Shown piece after piece: positions 44,989-56,570 of a stretch of DNA of 64,000 nucleotides. The notes under the pieces were generated by a model. The model saw nothing but the letters and a program-made list of their open reading frames with translations. It was not told the DNA's origin and searched no databases. Source of the DNA: Opisthorchis felineus (lineage: Eukaryota; Platyhelminthes; Trematoda; Opisthorchiida; Opisthorchiidae); NCBI GenBank assembly GCA_004794785.1, contig SJOL01006401.1, positions 105,551-169,550 of the forward strand. Reading direction: 5' to 3'. The position numbers and the translations under genes are program-made. The stretch's first letter is position 1. Each line of letters opens with the position of its first letter.

Positions 44989-45763
44989 TACTATAACATA
45001 CGTTTTTTAGGGAACAGGTCGCCGGCACTCCACTGTACGATCCAGTCTGTTTACAAAGGATAAAGCTGTCCTCCCTATACTGTCACTGACCTACAGCTTG
45101 CCTACAGCCAACAAACTGAGCGGATTTAGGACATGCAATGTTATTCAATGTGCCGCTGCAAAACGATGACCGACAAAAAACGTCATTTCAACACCCAGCA
45201 GCACGGTGCCTACAAACTCTCCCAGAATCGCAGTCTGTCCCCCAGGAGGGTCGATACCTGCTGCCGGCTGTCGTGGTGAAAGAGGCTAGTGACACAATTT
45301 TCAAATAAAAACTGGATGAAAATCCAAGAGGCATGTAACACCGGTCCAGGCGTTTACTAACGGTAAAAAGATGACGGGGATTAGATGGTTTTGCAAACTG
45401 TTCTCTGCCGAACACTGAATAAAGATTTTAGCCGGGGAAACAAACAGTTCTGTGTGGATATTCCAAGGATACCAATCTTTCGCTACTGCTGTTTGTTTGA
45501 CTAAAATCAATGATTGTTATGCTTAAACAATTTCAGGAGGTTTGCTGGACTGGTAAGGCCGAAAATTCCGAACGTTTATAGGATATTATGTTTATGATGG
45601 CAGTCCCTAAAAGGAGAAAATTAAGAAACAAAACAAAAATGTTCAAAATGGTGATTACACTTATATGCATACCAACAATTGCTTTAATATCTGATAGGAA
45701 CTGTGCCATGTGTGAAGGCTAGCATTAGCGCTATCAAATTTTCAACTTCCTTTGTTCCTTCAG
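44989..45763. other. No gene confidently recognised
   Basis: A minus-strand stretch 45366-45270 (acceptor CTTTTTACCGTTAG, reading KRLDRCYMPLGFSSSFYLK, donor GTATCG) could be an exon. No partner was found. Confidence 0.25.
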
Positions 45764-46008
45764 CAGACACCAAGGGGTGGTGCTTTCTGCCTTTATCTCA
45801 AGGTTGGGGTGCCTTGAGATCGAATAATTTGGACCAGGTCTTCTTTATTCACACAGTGAAACACCCTAAAAAATGGGACAGCGTAATTTCTTTACGATCG
45901 GCCCAAACTCCAGCCAGGAAGATCCATGATCCCGTCCCTCCAAATAGTGAAAATTTGTTGAGGAAAAGCTCTATGCCAAAATATAGAAAACTGAAAAATC
46001 AGAACTAA
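45764..46008 (+). CDS. Terminal exon, unknown basic protein
   Basis: A strong acceptor (TTTTCAACTTCC then TTTGTTCCTTCAG) is followed by two bases completing a codon and 80 codons to TAA. It reads DTKGWCFLPLSQGWGALRSN, IHTVKHPKKWDSVISLRS, then a very basic end (LRKSSMPKYRKLKNQN). No AATAAA was found nearby. Upstream exons are not identified. Confidence 0.4.
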
Positions 46009-46101
46009 CCCTTCTCAACGAGCAAAAAAATAGAAGTAGATTAGGGTAATTTTTGGTTTGAGCACACAAACAACAAAATGAGACATTTTGGCGCAAAACG
46101 T

Positions 46102-46112
46102 TTTATTTTATT
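46102..46112 (-). terminator. Poly(A) signals, minus strand
   Basis: Two overlapping AATAAA hexamers on the minus strand, 34-44 bp after the stop at 46146. Confidence 0.55.
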
Positions 46113-46145
46113 CGCAAAGGTTTTTCAGATAAGAGCATTGTGCGT

Positions 46146-46367
46146 CTAAGGATCGGCGAGCAGAGGTTGCTTTTTATAAAAACGCTGGTACCGCTCACAT
46201 GGATAGAAACTTTGTGTTGACATGCCATAACTTGGGATAAAGAGTTGTGTTTCCTCCACTTCAAGATGGGTTATACATCCCTCATTCCAACTGTCTTGTG
46301 TTAACAGCTTCAAATGTCTCCAATTTCGAGTTAGACTCTCTATCGTTTGGTCATATATGAAGAACAA
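46146..46367 (-). CDS. Terminal exon with matching poly(A) signal, unknown product
   Basis: The frame reads FFIYDQTIESLTRNWRHLKL, LTQDSWNEGCITHLEVEETQ, SFYPCERYQRFYKKQPLLAD, stop. AATAAA follows within 45 bp. No ATG lies at the start of the frame, and the acceptor is unclear (several weak AGs near 46370-46410). It may belong to the same minus-strand gene as frames near 46660-46860 (VAIRSNLDSIFCAITEGWS, ending at a GTATCC donor), but phases could not be linked. Confidence 0.4.
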   Translation of the reverse strand: MFFIYDQTIESLTRNWRHLKLLTQDSWNEGCITHLEVEETQLFIPSYGMSTQSFYPCERYQRFYKKQPLLADP

Positions 46368-47599
46368 CCTAGCACGCGCGACATCTAAGCAGCTTTTTGG
46401 GGCTTACTTGCTAGTTTTATTGCGCTGTTATCGAAGTCATCGAATGTCTATAACTCCAAAGTACTAGTGAAACCCAAACTGACCTGAGAAGTCATGAACC
46501 AACGCCAAAACGCTGGCCAATGTGACAAATGAGGAATCCATCGAAAATGTAAAATGCCACTAGCGTAGAACGATCTGAAATTGCTATCTACTGTTCACAG
46601 CAATGCATTTGTCCTCTTACGCTATCCACTTATGTATGGTGATAGGATGAAAACCTACAAAAACAATTAGGGAGCGATTTTCGTTTTGCAAAGAAGATAT
46701 CAGAAGACAAAAACTGCTACTACCTTGCACAGCACGTGAAAATTTAGGATACCTGTTCATCGTAATAATAGAGACATTTTCTAGTTTTGGATGCTCGCAT
46801 ACTCCAGCCCTCTGTAATGGCACAGAATATGCTGTCGAGATTGCTGCGAATCGCAACTAAACCCTTAAACGCAGGGCTCAGCAGCGGGAGAGGCAATTTT
46901 CATTCGGTTTACATTGATCAAAAACGATTGACTCAGAATCGAGGACGGCGACTTTGACCCAAAGACAGCAGCAAGATAACTCCTCGAGGAAACCCGTTGG
47001 ATTTTAAAATTTTTGCCACCGTACATTGGCGGTACCAGTAAAATTTGGTTTCCAAACATGAACAGAAAGAATATCTTGGTGTATCTTCGCTAATGCCGAT
47101 GGCACACGCTTACATGCCAACAATTTTGAAACGCTCTAATCAAAACGATCTGCAGGATATACATGAACTACTAAAGTGCGTAACATATTGCGGAAAGCCC
47201 AAATTCGGATAAAGAATAAGTTAATAATCCATATGTTTAACCACCACAAAGAAACAGAAAAAGCCGGAGATCAAAGCCACAATCTGAATTGACATGAAGA
47301 CAGAAGGAAGGATTACAAACTGTCCTATAAGAAGTAGTATTTGCGTCCCGTGTGACTAGTCCCTGTAACATATCAGTGCGACCAGCATTCTAGTACAAAC
47401 AATGGGGTGAGCAATTTGTTCCATGAGATTTCTCGAAGTATAGGGAGGTGTGTCTTGTAGTGGTCTGAGTACCCAAAAGAAAGTGTCTCCCTTGTGTGCT
47501 CCTCAGACTGACTGTCTAAGAACTTTATGATCGATATTTTCGCCTATTTGCTGTCTATTTGGGATATCTTAGAATCGTTCCAACATCACTCACAGTTTA
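46368..47599. other. Possible minus-strand exons, unresolved
   Basis: Open minus-strand frames at 46700-46860 and 46865-47059 have plausible splice sites, but more than one frame is open in each. Nothing is recognised at 47060-47600. Confidence 0.25.
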
Positions 47600-47870
47600 A
47601 CATATATGTTCTGTTCGTGAAAGACGCAACCCTCGTTGAGCGCGACCAACGAGCTACTAAGAAAATGGTTGGTGGTTTTAAATCCGTTGATCATGAAAGG
47701 CATCTCGCGGTGCTTGACCTCTTTCCCCTGGAGTATCTTCGCCTCCGAGGAGAATTGATAATTATTTACGCCCCGTTTGAACGAAGTTCGGCCAACGGTG
47801 TTTTCACCTTTGACCCAACTAACACATGGCGGGGACGTGTAAATACGATTTTCAAGCTCAGAGTCTACAC
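47600..47870 (+). mobile_element. C-terminal fragment of a CR1/L2-type LINE
   Basis: The frame 47527-47961 contains [19 protein letters not shown], then [27 protein letters not shown] and [12 protein letters not shown]. This is the well-known tail pattern of CR1/L2-like LINEs (Q-RRATK-x-V-x-G, LxLFxLxYRRLRGDLI). It is a third LINE lineage, different from LINE-A and LINE-B. Confidence 0.7.
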
Positions 47871-47968
47871 ATTCATTAGTAAACAATTTTATGGTATTCT
47901 TCATTTCGGCACAACCAATCTCCAGAAACTCACTTCCAAAAGTTTCTCTTTGTTCGATTAAAAATTAC

Positions 47969-48485
47969 TCACTCTGAAACTACGGAACGTGCCATCTGCA
48001 GAGTTTCCAACTGATGTACTAGGGTTTTGTTCATGAAACGTTCCTTCTCTAATTGCTGCCTTAACTCAATCACTTCGCTGGCTAAATCTTCGGCGGTACG
48101 TGAACAAGTAGTTGGCTCAGCTGAAAGGCGTAAATTGCTATATAGTAGAAAAGCATAAATACCTTTACCCTTGTGCTTCCCTCCTTTTGTTACGCAACAG
48201 CACATTACTAGACGGAATTGGAGATCTGATTTTGGGACATAAGCTATCCTGAACAGTGCTACCTTTGTTTGCTCTCCTCAGATTTTCTATTTCTTCGTAT
48301 AGTCCATTCAGTACAAACGCATGTTGTTTACACAGATACTCTATGCTTTCTTCAAGCACTGCCACCTTGTTTTCACCTTCTTTTAACACCATCGGTGTTG
48401 GCGATTTTGCTGTGTTACATCCGTTGCTGGGGTAATCTTCGAGAATATCAGATGAATTAAACGGTACGCCTTCCAGAGAAATCAT
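47969..48485 (-). CDS. CCDC74/CCDC92-type coiled-coil protein, two exons
   Basis: Exon 1 (48485-48169) starts at ATG, with in-frame TGA just upstream. Residues 35-75 read KVAVLEESIEYLCKQHAFVL then NGLYEEIENLRRANKG, matching the CCDC92/74 coiled coil (L-E-x-x-I-x-FL-x-x-QH...L-H-x-EI-x-x-L-x-x-N). A 31-bp intron (48168-48138, GTAAAG...TATAG) joins phase 2. Exon 2 reads AEDLASEVIELRQQLEKERF and MNKTLVHQLETLQ, a second helix like that near the C-terminus of CCDC74. It stops at 47969 (161 residues) or leaves at a GTGAGT donor at 47972 to further exons. The family is associated with cilia and microtubules in animals. The assignment is by pattern, not by search. Confidence 0.6.
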
Positions 48486-48694
48486 CTCTCAAGATAGACG
48501 CTGCAGTATACTCAATAAATACGTAGTCAACTATCAATAAATCTGCATTTATAACCAACTCTCAGGTCCTCATGCATCCACAAAGTTTACTGAGGGAAAC
48601 AGAAGAGGTCGATTTTGGTGTTTAATTAGTGCGCGGGCGTCCATAGATAGCTACGACCTAATGAGATATGATGCCGGATGCGAAAAATCATACA

Positions 48695-48821
48695 CTAAAC
48701 CTCTGAATCAAAAGGCTCCATATGTCTACTTTTTTTCTCGTATATTCGGGTCCATTCGTGCTTCTCAGCTTGTAGTTCATGAACAAACTTTGGATGAATT
48801 TTTACGCCCACACGTAAGATG
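48695..48821 (-). CDS. Possible terminal exon, unknown product
   Basis: Acceptor ATTTCTCCTCAAAG, one base, then 41 codons: ILRVGVKIHPKFVHELQAEK and HEWTRIYEKKSRHMEPFDSE, stop. The charged helical composition looks coding. It lies upstream of the CCDC74-like gene on the same strand, but that gene has its own start codon. Confidence 0.33.
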
Positions 48822-51800
48822 CTTTGAGGAGAAATAGCGGAGGTGTATCCAAATGGGAGCAAACCATCTGACCGGGAAGAGCAGTCACGGTATGATCTTC
48901 GCGATGCCGTACACTGGTTCACGGATGACTCGTATATGGATGTGTTGGTTAAGGTGGTTACGGTTACTGTGCACGTTTTGGGCCGTCAGGAGTAGCACAG
49001 GATTTGTGGACAAGCGGGAGCAGTACGTAGCGAGTGTTCTTGAATTTACTAATGAAGTAGCGTGCTGGTAAGCAGCGGCACTGCCATCCAGACGGAGTAA
49101 CGAGGCGAGCACTGGTACATTGGTGCTGAAGAGGGAGGAAAGAGTAGAAACGGGTTATCAGAAAGCATTAGCGACAGCAAGTGCTCTGAGGTCTAGTAGG
49201 GCAGGCAACAGGAACCACTGAATAATTTAGCTGGGTTTGATGTGTGGTGTTTTGTACATTTCTTTTACTTTCATTATAACGTTACGTATTTCATCCATTC
49301 CATAAACGTTTTTTGTTTGAATACGCAAAACCACAAAAACGCGCATTTGTACAATTTACATACAATACAGGCGTGGTCACCTGCTCCGACTTTCTCTTCT
49401 CATTTCACTCGCGCTTACAGCGGTCATTCGCGAGCTTCATGTGCTAACTCTTGTATCAAAAAATTTCAGACTGTCTTCGGAGTTTATTGTATGTGAGCGC
49501 TTCCCGGAAAGAAGACCCCTGGATATCCACGATTGGATTATTATTTATTCACTGACCTGGGCCGATGACGAACGATTTTAAAGAGAATAATTCTTAGTCA
49601 GTCGGCTCCATTCGGCCCTTTTATCATTGTGTACTCAATTCAGAGTAATTATATTTATTTTTTTGCCACACACTCCTCCTAAAGTAGCTTTTTGGGTACC
49701 CTTACCACTACAGGTTCCTTGAAAACATATTATAAGTTAAGGGGCAGTGGATAAGTGTGACATTCATTCACAGTGAGTTATCACGTGCGTTCTTATGAAG
49801 TTGTTCAGGAAGGCTGTTGCAAAAGTGACACTAATAAACCGGAAAGAGTCCGTGGCACAAGTTAGTACGGTCTAAGAGGTTACCAGAATTCCAGAATTTA
49901 TGAGGAACACGTGAATTCGTTTGGGGCCTGGCCTGTGCTATAAAGCCTTTTTGGTTCACCTACCCCTGCAGGAAGATGGGATTAAGCTTAGGCAGCCTAA
50001 GGCACGCTAGTTCTTGGCCCAAACTTACGCGGCCTGAGTGGCAGGTGAAGGCTCTGGATTGTGATGTCAATGTTTTTTCCGAAGAAGAGCTGAACGTTTT
50101 CAATTACTCACCTCCAAATTAGAGTATAAAGGGAAAATTTATAGTTTAACTTCCGTGATTGGTCACACAACTGTTCAAAATTGTTGACCATCGTACCCCT
50201 AAGGTGGAAGTGACGCAATATTATATGGCAGAGGGTGCTTGCCCAGGCGACCTGGAATCGCACTTCCCACGATCGTGGGAAACACCAAAGGCGTATGAGC
50301 GTGTGAGATCAAGGTCACTTATCTGTGAAACAAGCTACAGAAATGTCAGTGCACTCGAACGCGTCAACGAGCGGGCAGCAGTGGCAGAGTGTTTGGAATT
50401 TGGCCGAAGCAGAGCTTAGGTTACATGTACTTGACCATCGAGCCAAAACGCATGGGCTATGTTGGATTTAATGGAAAAGGTGGCTTAGCGGGGGGCGGGG
50501 ATGTGATGAGGTTTTTTACTGTAAGCAGAAAGGCAGGGAGTACCGTGGAACGGCGCCTGAAACGTCGTCGATGTTAAGCAGAAAGAGGACGTCTCAATCA
50601 GATAAAACTTTTTCAGCTGACTAAATTCATAATGAATCAAGGCAAGCTGAGCACACTGCGTGTTCAATGGATAAATGTCAAATCAGCTAACTCGAATACT
50701 TGAGAAGTAGACCTGGGGAATCACTGGGATGAAAAACAGTTCATTGCCGGTGTCGACGAGGAAAATTCTGTGGCCTTTAGCAAATGCACAATTTGGGCCA
50801 ATTCCTACTGCACCACATCTGCAAACTTGGCGTCAGCACGACGTTGACTCAAAAGCACAACGGCCGGTAACAACTACGATGCGATACATATTCCAGCTGT
50901 TTGCCGTGTTGCCTCCACTTAAATTGGCTAGCACAACGCTGGCCAGTTCATACAAGTCTATGTGGCACTGTGGGCACTGTACCATACCAGGGCCCGGATA
51001 AACATTTATAAATCAGAGTATATGCATTAGCGGCAAGGTGATTTGATGTAGTGATCCATTACGAAGAAACCACCTCTTGCCGTGATATGACGGGCTGCGA
51101 AGCGTGCAACTAATTAGGCCCTACGCTATAGCAACACTTCAGCATTCAACGAGCTCCCTCTTTTAGGTTGATCAAGGTACAGATTTATGGCAAAAGCGAG
51201 TTGGTAAGGTGAGTTCTAGTTCCTCAAAAAGGGTTTTGAATTGCTGATGGCAGCGCAACTTCTACGTCGGCCTTCGACTTCCTTCATCACCCACTGTGGT
51301 GTATCAAACAGCAGGTTAGCTTCAAGCAGCCCTTAATGGGAACGGAGGAAGCCCATTGCAACTGTATTCATAAGATCACGGAATGTTCCACAGGGTCGAG
51401 CTAGAAACTCCGTGAGGGACCAAAAAGTGTCGAGCAGTGAATCCCAGGTCCTGATTGGCTGGCATTCTGGCCATTCAAGGCACGTTTGTTTAGTTTCTAG
51501 TACACCCTTGACATATTCGTCCAATCGAATTGATTTTGGCTAGTAAGATCGGCTGGTTTGAGGACAAAAGGTGGGGTTGATCCGCCAGTTTTATGTTGCA
51601 TACCGCCAAGCTTTCGGGCCAAGATCCCCAGCTGATGGATCTGATCGTTCTTTTGTCGAGGCTTACGCACTGTGCCGTTAAGGACCTAAAAAAACTTTAC
51701 AAGTAACCATGTCTTCATGCTGCATTTTCTGCTGTGTGGGACCACTAGTCTGATCAAGTAAGCCCTCTCACACCGCAAGCCGGATAATCCAAACAAGTGC

Positions 51801-52567
51801 TGTTGTGGATGTCTCTCGTTTTTTGACGCGTGCAGCTAGGTTTCTTCCTGTCTCGATTGTCACTCTCGCCTATCTGCATCAAACCTGTGCGCACTCCAAT
51901 CAGGCGCCCAAGCAACCGCTCGACCGCATGTTAATGCTCACACCCGCTGCTTAGCACGCATTATGCAGAACATCATAGCCTGTTTGCATTACGGCCTGCA
52001 ACGTCGAACTCTCAAGCTGAGTAGCCAGTAGGTGGCTCTTGCGCGCACTCTGGTCACCTGATATAAAGAACTTACTGGATTTCAAAAACTGGATTGAACT
52101 TACGGGAAATTTGCCAGCTGGATACTCCCAGCTGAGTGATCCAGGCCGTTTCATAGCCACCAAAGAATTGTGTTGATATTGATGCATCTTCCAGTTTGGT
52201 ATATGTGGCCTCTGCGCTTGACTGACCACCCATAAATCGTTGAATCTTTGCCCTTCGCTGGTCAAATTATTATTCTGTGCTTATGACGCCCACTTATGCA
52301 CTGGCAGACTGCGGTCCCGATTTCTCGGAGCACATTTTATCGGAAAATAAGTACCCCACTTTTTCACCATTTGGAGATCACATGTGGGGTTGTAGTGGCT
52401 TAGCTCAGCCTTAGCTCAGCAGATAGTCAGCTAGATGATAACTCTACAACAAATGTAGCGATAACGGTAAGAGATTTTGCAACTCTGAACTGACCAGTAT
52501 TCGTTTAATAGTACTTGTTTTGGCTGCATTTACCAATATCGTACCTCCTGGCTTCCTATAAATGCAG
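48822..52567. other. No gene confidently recognised
   Basis: Open frames at 50159-50419, 50729-51001, 51333-51524 and 51951-52265 have no recognisable domain. Those at 51333-52265 on the minus strand may be old retroelement sequence. Confidence 0.3.
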
Positions 52568-52766
52568 CGGCAAAGTGAACCCGAAGGGTAATATCTTCGT
52601 CAGCACTAATGGCACTGGTAAGGTGGTGACTGATGGTTATTTCGGTTTATACCAAATTCTTCTGTGGTGCGTTTTCAGTGGACTACTGATGATCGGATTC
52701 TGTGTTTGGCGGTTAGAAATCCTCGCGATACCCAAGATGAGGAGATCGATTGAAGTTTGCCGTTAA
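52568..52766 (+). CDS. Possible terminal exon of a membrane protein
   Basis: After TTCCTATAAATGCAG, one base and 65 codons read GKVNPKGNIFVSTNGTGKVV, then one membrane helix (YQILLWCVFSGLLMIGFCVW) and a short basic tail (PKMRRSIEVCR), stop. This is the layout of a type I membrane protein end. Upstream exons are unknown. Confidence 0.35.
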
Positions 52767-53646
52767 CTTCTCATATGTGAGAAGACCAGTTGAGCAATGC
52801 GCATAGTCTTACGCCCAGAGTCGCCAAGAAATGAAGACTTATCCGAAAATGCAGTGTTGGGAGTATGATAAAGGTGTTCATTTCGCCACCCTTTATATAA
52901 GAAAGTTATTTTAATTACAGAAAAAGCATTGCAAGCACAATATATACACCACACTGTCTTGAATACCCGACATGATTTTTTAACGCACCCCGAGCATCAA
53001 AGGAGGAGAGGGAGAAGTGAAAGCCATCGGTCAGTGTTTTCAAAATGGTTGCCGTGCTTATCAACGTGCGTATCAGCGTGCTTACCAACATGAAGGAATT
53101 CGTTTGCGGCATGTCGTCACCTGAACTCAGAGTTTTAAAAAGTGTTTTTCTAAGGACATATAGGTAATAATGCTAATAATTATATTGTTCACTTCAAGCT
53201 AGTGTGTGGCATACTGTCAGGCATGAGCATTGCGGTATAGCCAGTGAAACAGCCCAAGGGAGCCTAGTTTCATCTGCCCAGAAACGAACAGATGTAAGGC
53301 AGCAAGAATAAAAACGGCATTGTTCAGTACAAACGGAGCAGTGCCAAGATTAGCACGAGGAAGCCATTGTTATTTAATCACGACCAGCACAGGGACTTGA
53401 GCGGTATTGAAATACAAGTGACACCACAGTACTACTGGAGCCCGTCAAAATTAAGGCCTGGTTTGAAGCGGCATTTTTGCAAATTTTGAATGACCCTGAG
53501 CAACTGGTTCTGCCTACGGATAGTAAAATGACGGTGAGGAATTAAGTTAGTCAGATAGGAAAATAAAGAGGAACCGTGCCCCGAAAAATATACGTTAAAT
53601 TTAGAACAGGTTAACTCACTGATTCTGGGGTTCGTGGAATCTTTGG
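52767..53646. other. No gene recognised
   Basis: No coding or repeat signal can be supported. Confidence 0.35.
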
Positions 53647-53924
53647 TCAGAACAACTTAGGTGGGCAATTGCTGGTATTCCGTAAAACAAGATGGTCAAC
53701 ATGATATAAGCACTCGCTTGCAACAGCCGTATCATGGGAGTGCGACACAATCATTATAATATTGCCCTGTTCAGTACCTTGCTGGCTGAAATAACGCAGA
53801 CCCAAAAGAAGCCATTTGCAATAACAAATTCTCACCAGTTTTCAGCTATTGGCTTCTCGCCAAAGAAGATACCTGGTTTGTTATCAGGTGGAGGTGTTAG
53901 CCCTCTACGAACTAGGGCTACGGA
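53647..53924 (-). CDS. Unrecognised gene fragment, two exons with a 50-bp intron
   Basis: Exon A (53924-53836) reads LVRRGLTPPPDNKPGIFFGE then KPIAEN, and leaves phase 2 at a GTGAGA donor. The 50-bp intron ends TGCGTTATTTCAG. Exon B (53785-53647) continues in phase: QQGTEQGNIIMIVSHSHDTA, VASECLYHVDHLVLRN, stop after SNCPPKLF. IIMIVSHSHDT resembles a beta strand plus histidine loop, but no family can be named. Exon A has an acceptor-like TGTGATTAG upstream, so more exons are expected. Confidence 0.45.
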
Positions 53925-54003
53925 CTAATCACACGTATTACGTACACATCCGTAAAGGAAAAACATGGTGTTTCTATGAGGTTTCGTGAAAGACATTCCC
54001 TAA

Positions 54004-55596
54004 ATGAGCGTAATCAGATTTCTTTGGCTTGCCCTAGGCATATTGGTTAGCACGAAAGGTGCGGTGAAATCAGCTGTAGGAGGTCAACTTAATGGCAACC
54101 GTTTTTGCAGCAACTTGCCCCTGTGCAGCATTCCGTCTATGTGTGTTTTCACACAAACGCATAACACGTTCAAATACGATTGCGTACAAAATGTGCCACT
54201 GAGAGGAAAAAATCTGACACAAAGTCACGTCAGCAGGTGAAGATTCCCAAGAAGCTCCTGCGCCGGAACTTGCGCTTTGGGTCTATAGTTCAACGGTAGC
54301 CCGCTTCACTTTTTCCCCTTGGTCTACTTGTGAGTTCGTGGTGCAACTAACAACCGAAACTGGTTTTTGGCGTGAGGGACCTCTGGCAAGCGTCAATTTC
54401 TTCTCTAGTAGATGTTCGTTCTTTCCAGATTGAGGACCCTTTTGAATTTTGAAGTGGGAGGAAATAGAACGTAGATTGTATGAGTGGTACCATACACAAA
54501 ATGGTACGGTTAATCATGAGAAGTTGAATGGCCGAAAACGCCCATAGAAAGCTTGGTCAGGTGTTTACTGGATGTTAGACGTTTCGGTTTTAGCTACCGT
54601 AATCAAGCTTCCGCTGATTCGAACACACCCTTTTAGCTTTTTTGATGTGCTTGTACCACAAAATTTATCCCGGTCTCTTTGGCCATAAATAGGAGTCTCT
54701 GTGCAAACATTGAGGCGTGTCCGTTTGGGCGACCACCTAGAAATGTGGATGGGCAAGCAGCACGGTCCGTACACATTGCTGAGAGCGCAAGATAAGCACC
54801 TAAAAAATTCCGCTCTATTGCATTTTTGCAACGGTTGTCAATCATCAAGATGTTGGTGGACTTGATTCCAAGGACCATGAAGTTGGTTTGACTATGGGCA
54901 CCCACATATGATGGCGCAAGTCCGCTCTGCGTTAGATCGAAGTCAGTGTGGGAAATTGACCTGCCACAAACTTTTGTTATTCACCAAAATTATGAACTGA
55001 AGCCTACTAAGGATACAAATTTAGAAACAAATGGACACAGAAATCTCTTTAGATCTAAGAAAGGATGTTTTCAGGACACCTGTGTCCAGCATATATGAGC
55101 CGTAATCAGCATATAAAAACGCAAGTATTTACTTGTCAAACTTTCACCGCCAAGCCGAGGGTTTTCTTGGTATCCCACCGTAAAAACCACACGTATTCCG
55201 TCCTTTGAGACAAAACATTGTGAGCACACGGACCAAAGACCGGCAGTTTTTGACAGCCAAAATCAAGCGTGGCACAGATTTTACGCTCACACATCAGTCA
55301 CTTATTGTCTGGACACTCGCCGAGTGACTTGCCAAACTGTGTGAGCCAAACGTTTGCTTTTCCAAAAAGTTTCTCATGTCTTCAGCGGGACAGCCTCCTG
55401 TCGAGCAAAACTGCTCACTGGAGAGCAATATAAAACCGATGAGCAGGCAAGCACGACACAAGTACGGCGGCCATTGACCTCAATAAATTCAGGCAGCCGC
55501 AGTCTAAATGATGAAGTTCAACGTCAGCACACTGTTTCGCCCAGGAAAGCAAAGCTGTTGAGTTTAGAAGGCCTGGCTGATTTGAACCTTGGCTGA
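54004..55596 (+). CDS. Putative secreted Cys-containing protein, two exons
   Basis: Exon 1 (54004-54236) begins with ATG and a clear signal peptide (MSVIRFLWLALGILV...), then an EGF-like-looking run FCSNLPLCSIPSMCVFTQTH and NTFKYDCVQ. It leaves phase 2 at GTGAAG. A strong acceptor (TTTCTCATGTCTTCAG) opens exon 2 (55386-55596) in matching phase: ASCRAKLLTGEQYKTDEQAS, RSLNDEVQRQHTVSPRKAK, LSLEGLADLNLG, stop. The joined protein is 147 residues. Intervening exons may exist. A second start or a longer first exon is not indicated. Confidence 0.45.
54275..54340 (+). repeat. Degenerate tRNA-like sequence
   Basis: TATAGTTCAACGGTAG resembles an A box and GAGTTCGTGGTGC a B box about 40 bp on, but the arms do not pair. 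Probably a SINE head. Confidence 0.3.
54633..54980 (-). CDS. Long antisense open frame, unknown product
   Basis: 115 codons are open without a stop inside the intron of the plus-strand gene. The frame reads DFDLTQSGLAPSYVGAHSQT, NFMVLGIKSTNILMIDNRCK, NAIERNFLGAYLALSAMC and RLLFMAKETGINFV, with a GTACAA donor-like site after the last. Composition looks coding. A second minus frame (54565-54831) is also open for 88 codons, which lowers confidence in either. Confidence 0.33.
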   Translation of the reverse strand: MTKVCGRSISHTDFDLTQSGLAPSYVGAHSQTNFMVLGIKSTNILMIDNRCKNAIERNFLGAYLALSAMCTDRAACPSTFLGGRPNGHASMFAQRLLFMAKETGINFVVQAHQKS

Positions 55597-56403
55597 AAAA
55601 CATTTTGCAAAATGCTTGATAGTATGGCATTGGTCCACAGTTCTCCTCGCATAAAAACGACAAAGCATGGCATCGCGCTCAAGGATCACAAGGACTGAGC
55701 ACACGTGGGGGGGCAAGGGTATTCGCGGGGGGCTTTTCCCCATGTTCTCCTCTATCATTTCCAAATGGGGGCAAAAAAACTATTTTCCAAGATGAAAATG
55801 AACAAAATTTATCACGCTCGACGAATGCGACCCGTATTGCTGCAGCTGTATTTTTCATTAACCGGTAGTCGTCACTTTGCTGACAAATGTTCGTATTGCA
55901 GGCTACACACGATCCTGGCGTAAGTGGTAAGAAATCAACAACAGAGCTGAAGTAATCTATTCAGAACAACATGCGTTGCTTTCGGTTTTTAAATATTATT
56001 GTCTGGAAATATGAGTTACCAGTGACGGACAGCTATTGACGCCGGCTGTAGTAAGCATATTTCAATCGTGAAGTGCATTTTAGGCCCAAGATTAGGTCGG
56101 GGAATGTAAAAATCAATTTGGCCGTTGTCTTCATTATCCTGTCTCTACCACACTGGTGTTGTCCGGTGAAGGGAATCGGCCTCAGGACTAGAGCTCGCGG
56201 ATTTCCAAATGTCTGTCAGCAACTCCTGGTGTCACTGATTTACCAAAGGTTCCTCTAGGTTAATTTTGAATGCGGGACCAAAGATAACGTGACGATCTCT
56301 CTGTCAATTCCGCCCATGGTTCCACGAACAGCGTTATGACGATCCTATTGTAACAGTTAAATTTCAAGTTTGAAATGGTGTCCCCTCTCGTGGGGCTCTT
56401 TTG
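55597..56403. other. No gene recognised
   Basis: Short frames only. Confidence 0.3.
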
Positions 56404-56570
56404 TTAGGATAAGGTATAGGTTGAGAAAGACCCATAACAAAAAGCAGGTCCAGACTTCCCCGCGCGTATACGAAGTTGTCCAGGTCTTAAAATCGGTCGA
56501 AGTATCTCAGGTCGTCTGGTGCCGGTATCATCCGAGTATCTCATCTCTTTATAGGCTTTGGCTGTAGATC
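56404..56570 (-). CDS. Terminal exon, unknown product
   Basis: A strong acceptor (CATTTTTCCTCTCAACTACAG) is followed by two bases and 54 codons: TAKAYKEMRYSDDTGTRRPE, ILRPILRPGQLRIRAGKSG, PAFCYGSFSTYTLS, stop. It has a basic, repetitive RP/LRP character. No poly(A) hexamer is close. Confidence 0.4.

Noticed and set aside
53647..53785. ABC transporter or proline dehydrogenase exon
   Set aside because: IIMIVSHSHDT recalls both, but neighbouring motifs of either family are absent.
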